A stretch of 64,000 nt of DNA from a virus (IMGVR_UViG_3300009103_000001:124001-188000); one strand, 5' to 3'. Counted from the first letter of the stretch, positions 25,223 through 34,333 are shown. Notes: generated by a model from the letters alone, not told the origin. Numbers and translations are program-made.

Positions 25223-28141
25223 TTATGATAATTTTACTTTATTTTCTACAATATTAGATGTTTTATAAACTAAATTAGAATCTTTAGAGTCTATTGAATC
25301 TATTGGGCCATTAAACCTATCTTTAATCATATATGTTGGTAATATTCTTTTCTTCTCCCAAAATTTAAATTCCTCTGGACTTGGTGTCATCAATTCTTTT
25401 AAATCGTCTTGGTCTCCAATATTAGTTGGTATACCAGAAACTAATTCTAATTCTGTTCTTGTAAAATATTGTTTTTCTGATGGGTCTGTTAATAATAAAG
25501 ATTCTCTGATATGTGTATTAAATACTACTAAAAGTGGTTCTACTTTTTTATTAAAAGCATCAATATATCTAGGTACATTGTAATCACCTTTCATTTCTGG
25601 ATTTTTTTCTATATCATCAGCACTAATTAAATAAGAATTAAAGATTAATGTACCCTCTGGTGGGTCTTTTTTTGTTTTTCTAACTTGTATATCTCCATGT
25701 GATTTTCTTGTCCCATTATTAACATAATACACATTATCACCTAATTGTGGGTTAATTTTATTTTCTATTAACAACTCCATATGTGCTTGTCTAGGTAATG
25801 GTTGACCGTTTTTATTTAAACCACGATTTCTATATTGTTTTATTGTTTTTTTAACTTTAGAGTTATTAGCTATTTCAGCTAATGGTATGTCCATATTATA
25901 AATTCTTTCTAAGTAATTATTATAATAATCTACAAACTCTTTACCATTACCATTCAATAACATTTTTATACCATTATTTAAAAATGTTTTAATATATTTT
26001 TGTATTGTTTTACCTTTTATTGTATTACCAGTTAATTTAATTTTACCGTTTGGTTTTAATGTTGCGTAATTTTTACGAGATAAGTTAATAGTTGCTGGCC
26101 AAACTTCATCTATATCTAACCCCATAACCCCATGCATAAACCTATCATTATATTCAGCAACATCTGCGTCAATACCATTATATTCTTTACCCTCTTCAAC
26201 AAACCTATGATAACCACGACCAATATATTTATGGTCATTAACTTTTTTGTCATAAGAAAAATTAACACCATCAGTATCTAACACTAAAGGTTTATAATTT
26301 CTTTCCATAAAAAACCCAATCATATGTCTCAAATATTGTCTACCAGTACAAGTAATCATTTCACCCGAATCAATGTCACCCCAAGGGAATATGTATGGAG
26401 CGGATATAGAACCAAAAGCAGAGTTATTAAATATTTTAATCGGTAGTTGTTTTTTATCGAATTTACTACCTAATTTTTCATTACCTTCTTTATAATATTT
26501 TCCAGATAGAAATTTATATTCATTACGAGTATCTAAAAGATATTGTAACATAGCTTCTAAAGCCCCAGAAACATCAACATCAGGGAATACATTATGTGTT
26601 AATTGTATCGATGGATAAAGTGAAGCGTAATCAAATTTAGCTATATTAATACTATACCCTAAATTTAACAACCTAGATAAACCACCAACAAAATCTCTTT
26701 TAGGTTGTACATCTGGTAACGCTAAATCATTCTCATATGACCAAGCCATCATAAGTGTTTTCCACATTGTAGCGGTACCCATAGTGATTGAACGATTAAA
26801 ATTTGTTGGTACTAAAGCCGCGGTTAAAAACCCAGCTTGAGCATAGATGTCATCCACTTGTTCAGTTTCTAAAAGGTCGTCATTTAGATATTCTTTTAAT
26901 AAGAACCTACCATTTACGGTTTCCCACTTATCTTCATAACCTTCAACAACCTTTGCTAATGGTTTATCATCACCCAAACCATACCATTGACCTGAAGTTG
27001 GATTATAGTTAAATTCTTTATTTTCTTTCCAAATCTCACCTAATTTAGTACCATCTATATAAACTCTATTAGGTCTTTCCAAACCAGCTTCTTGAGCGAT
27101 ATACTTTAACTTACCAAATTGTAAATTTGAATTTAAAGCCATAGCTTGTCTAACCCTATGATATGTATCCATAACATTATGTCCCCACAATAGTGTTTGG
27201 TCATAATCTTCAATTTCTGCACCCAATTTTAAAGTAGACTTTTTTCTTGTCATTTTTATCATTGGATGTTTTGTTTTAGCGATTTCATCTAAATTCATGC
27301 CCAATAACTGTACTCTACCTGGTATTAGTTTTTTCTCTATTTTAGGTCTTCTACGACCAGTAGTAACCTTAGTTTCTTCATTTTTACCAATTAAATAAGT
27401 CCAGTCAAAGTTTTCTGAGTTATAACCAATAATAATTGTTGGTTCCAACTCGTGTATAATTTGGAAAAAGTCTTTTATCATTTGTCTTTCACCTTCCTCA
27501 CTATAGTTACCGTCACCATCGTAAGCTGTTAATAATTTTTTAAAACCACGATTATCTTTAACCCCAATCATAAATGCATGACCATCAGATGGGCTAAGGC
27601 TAGTTGTTTCAATATCAAATGTTAGTTTATGGACTTCAGTATAATCTTCATAACCTTTAAAAAGTCTTTTACCAGTTTGAATCATAAATTGTTCTACTGG
27701 TGGTAATATTTGCACTAGTCTTCTATCTCTATCCCAAGGATTTACACCACCTTTTTTAAAAAAGTTAACTAAATCACGATAAGTACCACTAGTTTTAACA
27801 ATATATTTAAAACCGTCTTCTAATCTTTTATTATTACCTGTTTTTAGTTTTTGTGTGTATATTCCGTATTTTCTGGCTTCTCTTCTAATAACCTCTAAAT
27901 CGTCATTATAAAAACCACTACCTCTAAGTGATTTAGTCCAGCAAAATGGTGTGAATTTTTGTATTTTTATTTTTTTACCCTTAACTGGGTCATCTATGAT
28001 AATATAAACTTTATTGGTTTCATCTATTGACCAATCATTCGTTTGGTCCAATTCAATTGAAACTATGTACTTTTCTTCATCATAACCTTCTAGGAATTTT
28101 TTTATATCTTCTGGTGTCGCCTTTTTTATTTCTTCATTCAT
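25223..28141 (-). CDS. Family-B DNA polymerase with 3'-5' exonuclease
   Basis: A 972-residue replicative polymerase comparable to T4 gp43 (about 898). Exonuclease motifs are FDIET (175-179, Exo I) and IIIGYNSENFDWTY (Exo II, about 236-249). Polymerase motif A is KFDYASLYPSIQ with D504, motif B is KIFNNSAFGS (569-578), and motif C is LVLDTDGVNFSY with D622 and D624. Motif C has glycine (DTDG) where most PolB enzymes have serine. Both metal-binding aspartates are kept, so activity is expected. The gene has its own leader with a small hairpin about 20 bases before the ATG. Confidence 0.95.
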   Translation of the reverse strand: MNEEIKKATPEDIKKFLEGYDEEKYIVSIELDQTNDWSIDETNKVYIIIDDPVKGKKIKIQKFTPFCWTKSLRGSGFYNDDLEVIRREARKYGIYTQKLKTGNNKRLEDGFKYIVKTSGTYRDLVNFFKKGGVNPWDRDRRLVQILPPVEQFMIQTGKRLFKGYEDYTEVHKLTFDIETTSLSPSDGHAFMIGVKDNRGFKKLLTAYDGDGNYSEEGERQMIKDFFQIIHELEPTIIIGYNSENFDWTYLIGKNEETKVTTGRRRPKIEKKLIPGRVQLLGMNLDEIAKTKHPMIKMTRKKSTLKLGAEIEDYDQTLLWGHNVMDTYHRVRQAMALNSNLQFGKLKYIAQEAGLERPNRVYIDGTKLGEIWKENKEFNYNPTSGQWYGLGDDKPLAKVVEGYEDKWETVNGRFLLKEYLNDDLLETEQVDDIYAQAGFLTAALVPTNFNRSITMGTATMWKTLMMAWSYENDLALPDVQPKRDFVGGLSRLLNLGYSINIAKFDYASLYPSIQLTHNVFPDVDVSGALEAMLQYLLDTRNEYKFLSGKYYKEGNEKLGSKFDKKQLPIKIFNNSAFGSISAPYIFPWGDIDSGEMITCTGRQYLRHMIGFFMERNYKPLVLDTDGVNFSYDKKVNDHKYIGRGYHRFVEEGKEYNGIDADVAEYNDRFMHGVMGLDIDEVWPATINLSRKNYATLKPNGKIKLTGNTIKGKTIQKYIKTFLNNGIKMLLNGNGKEFVDYYNNYLERIYNMDIPLAEIANNSKVKKTIKQYRNRGLNKNGQPLPRQAHMELLIENKINPQLGDNVYYVNNGTRKSHGDIQVRKTKKDPPEGTLIFNSYLISADDIEKNPEMKGDYNVPRYIDAFNKKVEPLLVVFNTHIRESLLLTDPSEKQYFTRTELELVSGIPTNIGDQDDLKELMTPSPEEFKFWEKKRILPTYMIKDRFNGPIDSIDSKDSNLVYKTSNIVENKVKLS

Positions 28142-28161
28142 ATATTTAGATTTTTGGTACG

Positions 28162-28176
28162 GGTTAATCTTTAACC
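28162..28176 (-). promoter_or_regulatory. Small hairpin in the leader of the DNA polymerase gene
   Basis: On the minus strand the leader reads GGTTAA-AGA-TTAACC, a 6-bp perfect stem with a 3-base loop, ending about 20 bases before the polymerase ATG (28139-28141). In T4 the polymerase mRNA has a hairpin operator that gp43 binds to repress its own translation. The placement suggests a similar element, but stem and loop differ and such short stems can arise by chance. Confidence 0.25.
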
Positions 28177-28195
28177 ACTCGTTATTAGTTAATAA

Positions 28196-28232
28196 TAAAA
28201 ATAAAAAAATACAATCTAAATAGATTTAGATT
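28196..28232 (-). terminator. Rho-independent terminator after the DHH gene
   Basis: An 8-bp stem AATCTAAA/TTTAGATT (28213-28220 and 28225-28232) with a 4-base loop (TCTA on the minus strand), followed on the minus strand by a T-rich run of about 17 bases. The stem overlaps the last codon region of the DHH gene (stop at 28231-28233). It separates the DHH transcript from the polymerase transcript. Confidence 0.6.
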
Positions 28233-29637
28233 ATTTCTTACTAGAGTCGATTTTTTCTTTTAGTTTCTTTACGAAGGTTTGAGCAAATGCTTTCAAAAAT
28301 CTATTACCATCTTTACCAAAATACATTAAACCAGATATATTAGTAATACATTTATGTCCGCCACTATTTGCCTGTAACATATCCCAACCAGTTACAGATA
28401 ATAATTTTAAAGCCTTTTTTTCATTATTACTTAATGAAGTATATGGTTTAGACATTACTGTTTTTAGTGCTTTTTGCCATCTTTCTATTGTATAATCTTT
28501 TGGGGCCTTTTTAGGCATACTATTTAAACCTATTATGCCGTCATCAGTATCTTCAAACATGGCAATCATATCAGTATAATTAAACCCAACAGATTCATCA
28601 TCAAAAGATTTATGTTTTTCAGCAAAATATTTTATAGTATCTACAGTTATTTTTTTACTTTTTAATCTAGATTTATACACATCTAAAACTTCTTGAGCTA
28701 TTTCACCCAAATTGACACCCTTTAATTCTCTATTAGCTTTGAACGGATTACAAGAAGATTGTAATAACCCTAAAGGCCAAGCAATAACTAAAAAATTAGC
28801 ATCAGGATAATTTTTAAAAGGAACATATCTATCGTAAGAACCGGGTTTAAATAGATTACCACCACCATATTGAGCTATAATACCGTAATCTTCTAGGTAA
28901 GTCACTTTATCACTGTCTTTTTGTGATTGGATATAATTAGCAATATTTTTTTTCATAATATCAGGAGAAACATACCCTTCTTCTTTAGCTAATCTAACTA
29001 TGTTTAAATAAATGTTTAATAGAGATGGTGTTGATTCTAAAACTAGTCTTTCTAAGAATCTTGGTTTATTTTTATAGGCTAATAAAAGTTTATTTGTTAC
29101 TAAGGCCATTATTTTTTTATTTTTAGATAATTCTTTTTCTTTATCTAATTCAAAAATATAAGTCATAACATCTTCTGGTTTAATACCCATTTTAACAAAA
29201 TCAGCAGAATCAACTGTTGATATCATTTTAATATCAAAATCTGGAAATATATCTGTTGGTGAAACTATTTGTGAAATAGTTTCTACGTTAGACCTAGATT
29301 GTCTAAAAGATTTTGAAGCTTGTTTTTCAGCACCAACTTGTTTATCGTGATGGTCGGTATGGACTACAAACATTGGTTTACCGTGAGCAAAGTCAACTAA
29401 CACAGGCATTATATCACCCTTAGCCGAGGGTTTTTTTATGGCAAACTCTTTATCACCATATTGTATAACTTCCGCATCAACAACTTTAATACCATTATTT
29501 TCTAAATAATTTTTCATAGCTAAAGCTGTTGTAACACCATCTAAATCTTGGTGAAAGTATATTTTAGCTTTATCATATCTATTAGATAAATTACGCATAT
29601 TACGTAAACCACTTTCACTTAATATACTACTTAACAT
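28231..29637 (-). CDS. DHH-family phosphoesterase (RecJ/NrnA-like)
   Basis: A 468-residue protein. Motif I is FHQDLDGVTTAL (D31 and D33 with this start), a DxDG metal site, and FVVHTDHHDKQ carries the DHH motif (about 95-97); a C-terminal GGHK segment resembles the DHHA1 substrate-binding motif. DHH enzymes are Mn-dependent nucleases or nano-RNA/cyclic-dinucleotide phosphodiesterases. Exact substrate is open. I start at the ATG at complement 29635-29637, which begins the leader MLSSILSE and leaves about 20 bases from the upstream AT motif; an ATG six codons upstream touches that motif. Confidence 0.75.
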   Translation of the reverse strand: MLSSILSESGLRNMRNLSNRYDKAKIYFHQDLDGVTTALAMKNYLENNGIKVVDAEVIQYGDKEFAIKKPSAKGDIMPVLVDFAHGKPMFVVHTDHHDKQVGAEKQASKSFRQSRSNVETISQIVSPTDIFPDFDIKMISTVDSADFVKMGIKPEDVMTYIFELDKEKELSKNKKIMALVTNKLLLAYKNKPRFLERLVLESTPSLLNIYLNIVRLAKEEGYVSPDIMKKNIANYIQSQKDSDKVTYLEDYGIIAQYGGGNLFKPGSYDRYVPFKNYPDANFLVIAWPLGLLQSSCNPFKANRELKGVNLGEIAQEVLDVYKSRLKSKKITVDTIKYFAEKHKSFDDESVGFNYTDMIAMFEDTDDGIIGLNSMPKKAPKDYTIERWQKALKTVMSKPYTSLSNNEKKALKLLSVTGWDMLQANSGGHKCITNISGLMYFGKDGNRFLKAFAQTFVKKLKEKIDSSKK

Positions 29638-29655
29638 GTTTTCTTTTAATATCAT

Positions 29656-29837
29656 TTATTATAAATATTTCATTATATAGTAAATAAAAAATTACGTTAA
29701 AAAAATAACTGTATACGTTGGGAAAGTATAGGTAACTTTTATATTATTTTAATACTATATATGTATAAAAAATTAACTATGGAAAATAATATAAATACAC
29801 TAATTGTTGAATTGATAATCGATATAAATAATAAATC
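29656..29837. promoter_or_regulatory. Divergent intergenic region with AT-rich promoter-like elements
   Basis: A 182-base gap between the DHH gene (minus) and the T9SS-domain gene (plus). The minus side has AATATTTATAATAA at 29657-29669, the shared AT motif. The plus side has TATAAATA at 29823-29830, identical to the T4 late-promoter core, 7 bases before the ATG, too close for a promoter of that gene without a leader. A 20-residue mini-frame (29779-29841) overlaps the start as ATGA. Nothing else is recognisable. Confidence 0.35.
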
Positions 29838-30257
29838 ATGAGAAAACTAAAATTAATTATATTACTATTATTAATACCATTTTTTAGTATTAAAACACAA
29901 AATGTAACAAAGTATAGAGTTGTTGCCGTAAGTTTTAATAAAAACGTTATTAGTGTCTCAAATACAATATCTGTAGTAAAACCATTGAGATTATACGCTC
30001 CAAATGTTTTTTCACCCGATGGTGATGGGATAAATGACCATTTTGAGGTTAAAGGTGTTGGTATAGAAGAGTTTGATTTAGAAATTTATAATAGATGGGG
30101 ACAATTAGTGTATAAATCTGACACACTTTTAGCTTGGAATGGTGAATATAGAAACAGACCAGTACCAATGGGTACTTATGTTTATCAAGTAAGGGCTAGA
30201 AATTATGATGGTTCTGATATAATAGTTAAAGATGGTACTGTAACATTAGTACGTTAA
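29838..30257 (+). CDS. Secreted small protein consisting of a type-B T9SS (gliding-motility) C-terminal sorting domain
   Basis: A 139-residue protein. A Sec signal peptide (MRKLKLIILLLLIPFFSIKTQ) leads into a short linker and then the full CHU_C/gliding-motility C-terminal domain: LYAPNVFSPDGDGINDHFEV (52-71), LEIYNRWGQLVYKSD (81-95), GTYVYQVRA (112-120) and terminal TVTLVR. In Bacteroidota this domain sits at the end of large cargo such as SprB and directs it through the type IX secretion system. Here it has no cargo. It would be exported to the periplasm and recognised by T9SS. A role in blocking T9SS, in lysis or in superinfection exclusion is inferred. The gene converges with DUF3310 by a 4-base overlap. 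Confidence 0.85.
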   Translation: MRKLKLIILLLLIPFFSIKTQNVTKYRVVAVSFNKNVISVSNTISVVKPLRLYAPNVFSPDGDGINDHFEVKGVGIEEFDLEIYNRWGQLVYKSDTLLAWNGEYRNRPVPMGTYVYQVRARNYDGSDIIVKDGTVTLVR

Positions 30258-30457
30258 CAATCTTCAGATAATTCAATTAATTTATCTAAATATTCTTTAG
30301 CTTTATATAAATCTTGTTTTCCATTTTTATGTTTCCATCTAGTAACATATTTAACAATATTACCCTCAAAAAAATCAAGATTATGTGAGTAGGCATAATC
30401 CCACATTTCAATACCAACATTATAATGATTTGGGTGTTTTACTTTTTCTTTTGACAT
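30254..30457 (-). CDS. DUF3310-family protein
   Basis: A 67-residue protein matching DUF3310: HPNHYNVGIEMWDY (8-21), GNIVKYVTRWKHKNGKQD (32-49) and KAKEYLDKL. The family is common in phage replication modules and often annotated as a nucleotide-kinase-like fragment; no catalytic activity is known to me. It faces the receiver-like gene divergently and converges with the T9SS-domain gene. Confidence 0.8.
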   Translation of the reverse strand: MSKEKVKHPNHYNVGIEMWDYAYSHNLDFFEGNIVKYVTRWKHKNGKQDLYKAKEYLDKLIELSEDC

Positions 30458-30497
30458 ATTTTTAAAAATAACTTTTTTATTATTAATAAATTTAATA

Positions 30498-30505
30498 TAT
30501 TTGTG
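30498..30505 (+). promoter_or_regulatory. TAnnTTTG-like -7 box upstream of the receiver-domain gene
   Basis: TATATTTG lies 20 bases before the ATG at 30526 and matches the Bacteroidota primary-sigma -7 box TAnnTTTG. The -33 TTG box is not clearly present; a T-rich tract lies there instead. If correct, host RNA polymerase reads this gene early in infection. Confidence 0.35.
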
Positions 30506-30525
30506 AATAATAAATAAAATAAATA

Positions 30526-30879
30526 ATGAAAAAATTATTATGGTTAGACGATGTTAGGGACCCATTTGTGATGTCACAATGGTTATTACAATGGGCGCCA
30601 GAATATTACTACGAAAAGGATGAAGGAACCCATGAAGTTATTTGGGTTAAACATTATGATGGATTTGTAGATTGGATACAAGAAAATGGTTTACCAACTG
30701 AAATTGGATTTGACCATGACCTTGGTAGAACATTAAGTGGTATGGATTGTGCTAAGTGGTTGGTCGACTATTGTATCCACCATAATAAAGAAATACCACA
30801 ATTTTTCGTACAAAGTGCAAACCCTGTTGGTAAACAAAATATAATAACATTACTTAATAACGCTAAAAAACATATATAA
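30526..30879 (+). CDS. Receiver-like domain protein (cyclic-phosphate-processing type)
   Basis: A 117-residue single-domain protein resembling the cREC subgroup of response-regulator-like domains: LLWLDDVRDP (4-13) with paired aspartates, IGFDHDLG (65-72), TLSGMDCAKWLVDYC, and QSANPVGKQNI (104-114, roughly). Proteins of this group have been linked by genomic context to processing of cyclic phosphates at RNA ends and to RNA repair; as far as I know this is not biochemically proven for phage members. Standing alone it could act on RNA ends during host tRNA-cleavage defences. Preceded by a TAnnTTTG-like box. Confidence 0.65.
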   Translation: MKKLLWLDDVRDPFVMSQWLLQWAPEYYYEKDEGTHEVIWVKHYDGFVDWIQENGLPTEIGFDHDLGRTLSGMDCAKWLVDYCIHHNKEIPQFFVQSANPVGKQNIITLLNNAKKHI

Positions 30880-30884
30880 AAATA

Positions 30885-32705
30885 TTAACCAATAATTTTA
30901 TTAAATAACTCATTTGTTATATCTAATGTTTCATGTTCATCACCCATTACAGTATCGATAATTTTCCTTTTCTTTTCTAAAACACTATAAATCATCTCAT
31001 CTATAGTTCCAACAGCGATTGGGTAATACACATTAACGGTTTTATTAGTACCGATTCTCCAAGCTCTATCTTCTGCTTGAGCATGGTTTGATGGGACAAA
31101 ATCTAAATCATTCATTATAACAATTTCAGCTTTAGTTAATGTTATTGCGGTACCAGCTGAAATTAAATTACCTATAAAAATTTTTATATCGTCATTTTCT
31201 TGGAATTGGTCTATTGACCTTTGTTTTTGTTTATCATTCATTTTACCGTTATGACCAACAGCAATTTTTCCAAAGTGGTCTATTAAAGCGTCAAATGAAT
31301 GTGTAAAAGTGGTAAATATTATAACTTTTTTTCCATTTTCTATAGCTTGTTCAGCTAGTTCAATACTTTGTTTTGTTTTTTCTAAAGCCAAATATTTTCT
31401 TAAAACAACTAATTCAACCATATGCCTACCAGCTCCTAAATTTTTACCCTCACTTTTAGCCCACTCTAAATACTCATTAAAAACATTATTATATTCTTTC
31501 ATATCATCAATTTCCATATAATATGGTGCAACAATTTTTGGGGGTAAGTCTAAATGGTCTTCTTTCTTTCTTCTTAATATTAATGATTTCGTTCTTTCAT
31601 GTAACTCTTCTAGATTAGAAGCCCCATCAGTAATCCAAATATCTTTATAAAAACCATTTTTGGTTTTTTTACGAAACTTTTTAGCGGCACAATACCTAAA
31701 AGCATAATATTTCCAACTATTAGTTATTGGAGATTCACATAAATATAGTAAATTATAAAAATCCATTGGTCTATTGGCTATTGGCGTTCCTGTTAATAAC
31801 CATTTTCTTTCAATAACCTTACTTAATTGATTAATTACTTTAGTTCGTTGTGATTTTGGGTTTTTAGCCATATGACACTCATCTACTATCATTAACTCAA
31901 AACCTTCATTAGCTAAGTGACGATTTATCTCATGGTCCTTATATTTTTTTCTACCATCCACAAGAGTGTGAAAATTTTTTAAAATATCATAATTGATTAT
32001 AGTAAATTTTTTAGGGTTCCAATGTCCGGTTTTAATTATTGAAATATCCTCTTCTGGTACAAAATTAGATATTTCTCTAAACCAATTAATTTTAGCGTTA
32101 GCAGGACAAATAACTAATATTTTATCTACACCACATTCTAATGCGGCTATTATTGACATATAGGTTTTACCTAACCCCATATCATCACCCAAGATACATT
32201 TATTTTTACTTAATAAAAACTTTACACCTTTTTCTTGGTGTTTAAAAGCTTTCCACCCTCTTTTATCTATTTTAGTGTATTTTTCGAAATCAACATTAAC
32301 ATTAACATCTTTTTCATATAAATTTTCAAAAACTTGTGTTTTTGGTACATAAAACATTGGTGAGTATTTTTGGTTTTTAAATACTTTACCTTTAACGTGG
32401 TAACTTTTTTCTGTATCACCTAAAACTACCTCAACTAATATTTTTTCTGGAATATGATTTAAATCAAATTTTTCTTGTAGTTGTTTACCTAAAAACTCAG
32501 TAATACCAACCACTCTGTTTAAATTAAAAGGTTCTTTATTGAAATTATTATTTATATATTCTGATAAACTAGGGGTTATTGGGAATGGCCCCTTTTTTTC
32601 TAATTTTTCTTTTAATGATAAAATATATTCATTATTTCCATTATATTTTTCTAATTTAAATAATGTTTTTCTATTTTTTAATTTATTAATATCTAACATA
32701 ATCAA
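30885..32705 (-). CDS. Snf2-family DNA helicase/translocase
   Basis: A 606-residue SF2 ATPase. The N-terminal about 150 residues form an accessory domain. Motif I is GDDMGLGKT (173-181), motif II DECH at 275-278, motif III LLTGTPIANRP, and motif VI RAWRIGTNKTV near residues 556-566, with SMARCAL1-like spacing. Such proteins remodel branched DNA or displace proteins; T4 UvsW plays a comparable role. The start may be the first ATG or the one two codons in. On the minus strand a TATAAATATT sequence lies about 50 bases upstream (32754-32763). Confidence 0.9.
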   Translation of the reverse strand: MIMLDINKLKNRKTLFKLEKYNGNNEYILSLKEKLEKKGPFPITPSLSEYINNNFNKEPFNLNRVVGITEFLGKQLQEKFDLNHIPEKILVEVVLGDTEKSYHVKGKVFKNQKYSPMFYVPKTQVFENLYEKDVNVNVDFEKYTKIDKRGWKAFKHQEKGVKFLLSKNKCILGDDMGLGKTYMSIIAALECGVDKILVICPANAKINWFREISNFVPEEDISIIKTGHWNPKKFTIINYDILKNFHTLVDGRKKYKDHEINRHLANEGFELMIVDECHMAKNPKSQRTKVINQLSKVIERKWLLTGTPIANRPMDFYNLLYLCESPITNSWKYYAFRYCAAKKFRKKTKNGFYKDIWITDGASNLEELHERTKSLILRRKKEDHLDLPPKIVAPYYMEIDDMKEYNNVFNEYLEWAKSEGKNLGAGRHMVELVVLRKYLALEKTKQSIELAEQAIENGKKVIIFTTFTHSFDALIDHFGKIAVGHNGKMNDKQKQRSIDQFQENDDIKIFIGNLISAGTAITLTKAEIVIMNDLDFVPSNHAQAEDRAWRIGTNKTVNVYYPIAVGTIDEMIYSVLEKKRKIIDTVMGDEHETLDITNELFNKIIG

Positions 32706-32777
32706 TTAAATATAAAAACAAATGAAATAAAATAAACTAAATAGGGAATAACTAAATATTTATAAAAAAAAAGAATT

Positions 32778-33293
32778 ATGCCTAATAAAAAAAAGTGGCC
32801 AATAACTCGTGTAAGTAAATTTTATGATAAAACAGATTTTAGTCTAGAAAATGATATGGCTAGAGAATTTGTTGAGGGTGACCTTAATTTTATTGTGGTT
32901 TTGTTTAAGGTTGATAGAATTAAAAGTCAAACCGATGATACATATGGTGAAGCTGATGCTGAAGAAATACAATTTCACCCACCATTAGAGATTAAAGTTA
33001 GACCAGTATTAAACCCATCTGAACAAAAATCATATTCAGAAGGTTATGGTAGATATGAAGATTATGGTAATTTAGTTTTTACTGTATTTGTAGACCAATT
33101 AAAAGAATTAGATACCGATATAGATTATGGTGATTATATTGGTTATCCAGATTTTGAAGATAATATAAAATATTTTACAGTTGTTAATGATGGTAAAATA
33201 TACTCAGATAATGAACATACAAGATTAGGGTATGAGGGGTATTATAGAACAATAACTTGTGTTACAGCAGATGAAGATGAATTTAATGGTTAA
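32778..33293 (+). CDS. Probable virion structural protein (neck/connector candidate)
   Basis: A 171-residue beta-rich, acidic protein that opens the plus-strand virion gene block. No family can be assigned from motifs, but it has the composition and position of small head-tail joining proteins, followed after 2 bases by another structural-looking protein. Segments such as VEGDLNFIVVLFKVDR and IDYGDYIGYP look like beta strands. An AATATTTATA motif is at 32755-32764, 13 bases before the ATG, and probably starts this transcript. Confidence 0.5.
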   Translation: MPNKKKWPITRVSKFYDKTDFSLENDMAREFVEGDLNFIVVLFKVDRIKSQTDDTYGEADAEEIQFHPPLEIKVRPVLNPSEQKSYSEGYGRYEDYGNLVFTVFVDQLKELDTDIDYGDYIGYPDFEDNIKYFTVVNDGKIYSDNEHTRLGYEGYYRTITCVTADEDEFNG

Positions 33294-33295
33294 TT

Positions 33296-34333
33296 ATGGC
33301 TTTACCTAAAAAAAGAAAAAAAAATATAGATATAAAAGTTGTTGACCCTAACAGTGGTCCAGAAAAATGGGTAAGTCAGTTTTTAGAAAAAAATAAACAA
33401 TTTTTACCTAGGTCAGTAGATTTTGCTGATTTAGATGGTGGGTTTATTGATTTTGTAAATAATGATTTAGGTATAGTATTAAAGGGAAAAAGAGTACCAA
33501 CACACTTTTTAACACTACAGAGATGGAATGAATTCGCTAAAATTTGGCCACACACAGACAAGTATAAAAACATGAAAATACCATTTATTTCTATTGTTAG
33601 AAGACCTAATCCGGAAACAGGTACTAACCCTGCCGACTTTAAAATACCGATAAGAAAAAATTTCCCTTATATGCAAATACCTGTTTGGGACGGTAACCGT
33701 AAGGGGGCGGATATATACGGTATACCAAACCCAGTAGGGGTGGATATGTTCTATACTGTTAGATTTTTTTGTTATAGAATGCGTGAATTAAATAAATTAA
33801 GCCAAAAAGTCTTACAAACATTTGCGTCAGCACAAGCATATATTAACATAAAAGGACATTATTTCCCTATTATGTTAGAATCTATTGGAGATGAAAGTCA
33901 AATAGACGATTTAGAGGGTAAAAGATTTTATGTACAAACATATGAGATGAAGTTAATGGGTTATATTGTAGATGAGGAAGAATTTGAAGTTAAACCAGCT
34001 GTTAGTAGAATTTTTGTCACACAAGAAGTGGATGATAAAAAACCAAAACCAATTGTTAACTTTATGAATGATGAAGATAATGATAAATCATTAAAATGTA
34101 TAATACAATTTTTACCAAATGCTCCAACACAAATTAAATTTAAAGCAGACAATAAAACTAATTTTTCTAGTATTGAGGTAGATAATATAACTACTTATGA
34201 TATATATAAAAATGGTGTGTTAGTAACTGTACCTTTCACTGTAGAAGATACTGACCTTATAACTATTAATATTGTTAAAACAGATTCAACTAAAATTAGT
34301 GAAATAATACTTAGAGGATTAATTATAGTATAA
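33296..34333 (+). CDS. Probable virion structural protein (tail terminator/connector candidate)
   Basis: A 345-residue protein. The basic N-terminus (MALPKKRKKNIDIKV) leads to a domain with many aromatic and Pro residues (HFLTLQRWNEFAKIWP, FPYMQIPVWDGNRKGADIYG, MFYTVRFFCYRMREL), then a more beta-rich C-terminal 110 residues that looks like a separate domain of the Ig or carbohydrate-binding type. Arrangement and context suit a tail-tube terminator or sheath stabiliser. It shares one base with the start of the giant fibre gene. Confidence 0.45.
   Translation: MALPKKRKKNIDIKVVDPNSGPEKWVSQFLEKNKQFLPRSVDFADLDGGFIDFVNNDLGIVLKGKRVPTHFLTLQRWNEFAKIWPHTDKYKNMKIPFISIVRRPNPETGTNPADFKIPIRKNFPYMQIPVWDGNRKGADIYGIPNPVGVDMFYTVRFFCYRMRELNKLSQKVLQTFASAQAYINIKGHYFPIMLESIGDESQIDDLEGKRFYVQTYEMKLMGYIVDEEEFEVKPAVSRIFVTQEVDDKKPKPIVNFMNDEDNDKSLKCIIQFLPNAPTQIKFKADNKTNFSSIEVDNITTYDIYKNGVLVTVPFTVEDTDLITINIVKTDSTKISEIILRGLIIV

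Noticed and set aside
29779-29841. 20-residue mini-frame overlapping the start of the T9SS-domain gene as ATGA
   Set aside because: It has no distinctive sequence and could be chance; noted only as possible translational coupling.
32754-32763. TATAAATA on the minus strand as a T4 late promoter for the Snf2 gene
   Set aside because: It is the reverse complement of the AATATTTATA motif that precedes a plus-strand gene 13 bases away, so direction cannot be decided; I favour the plus-strand reading.
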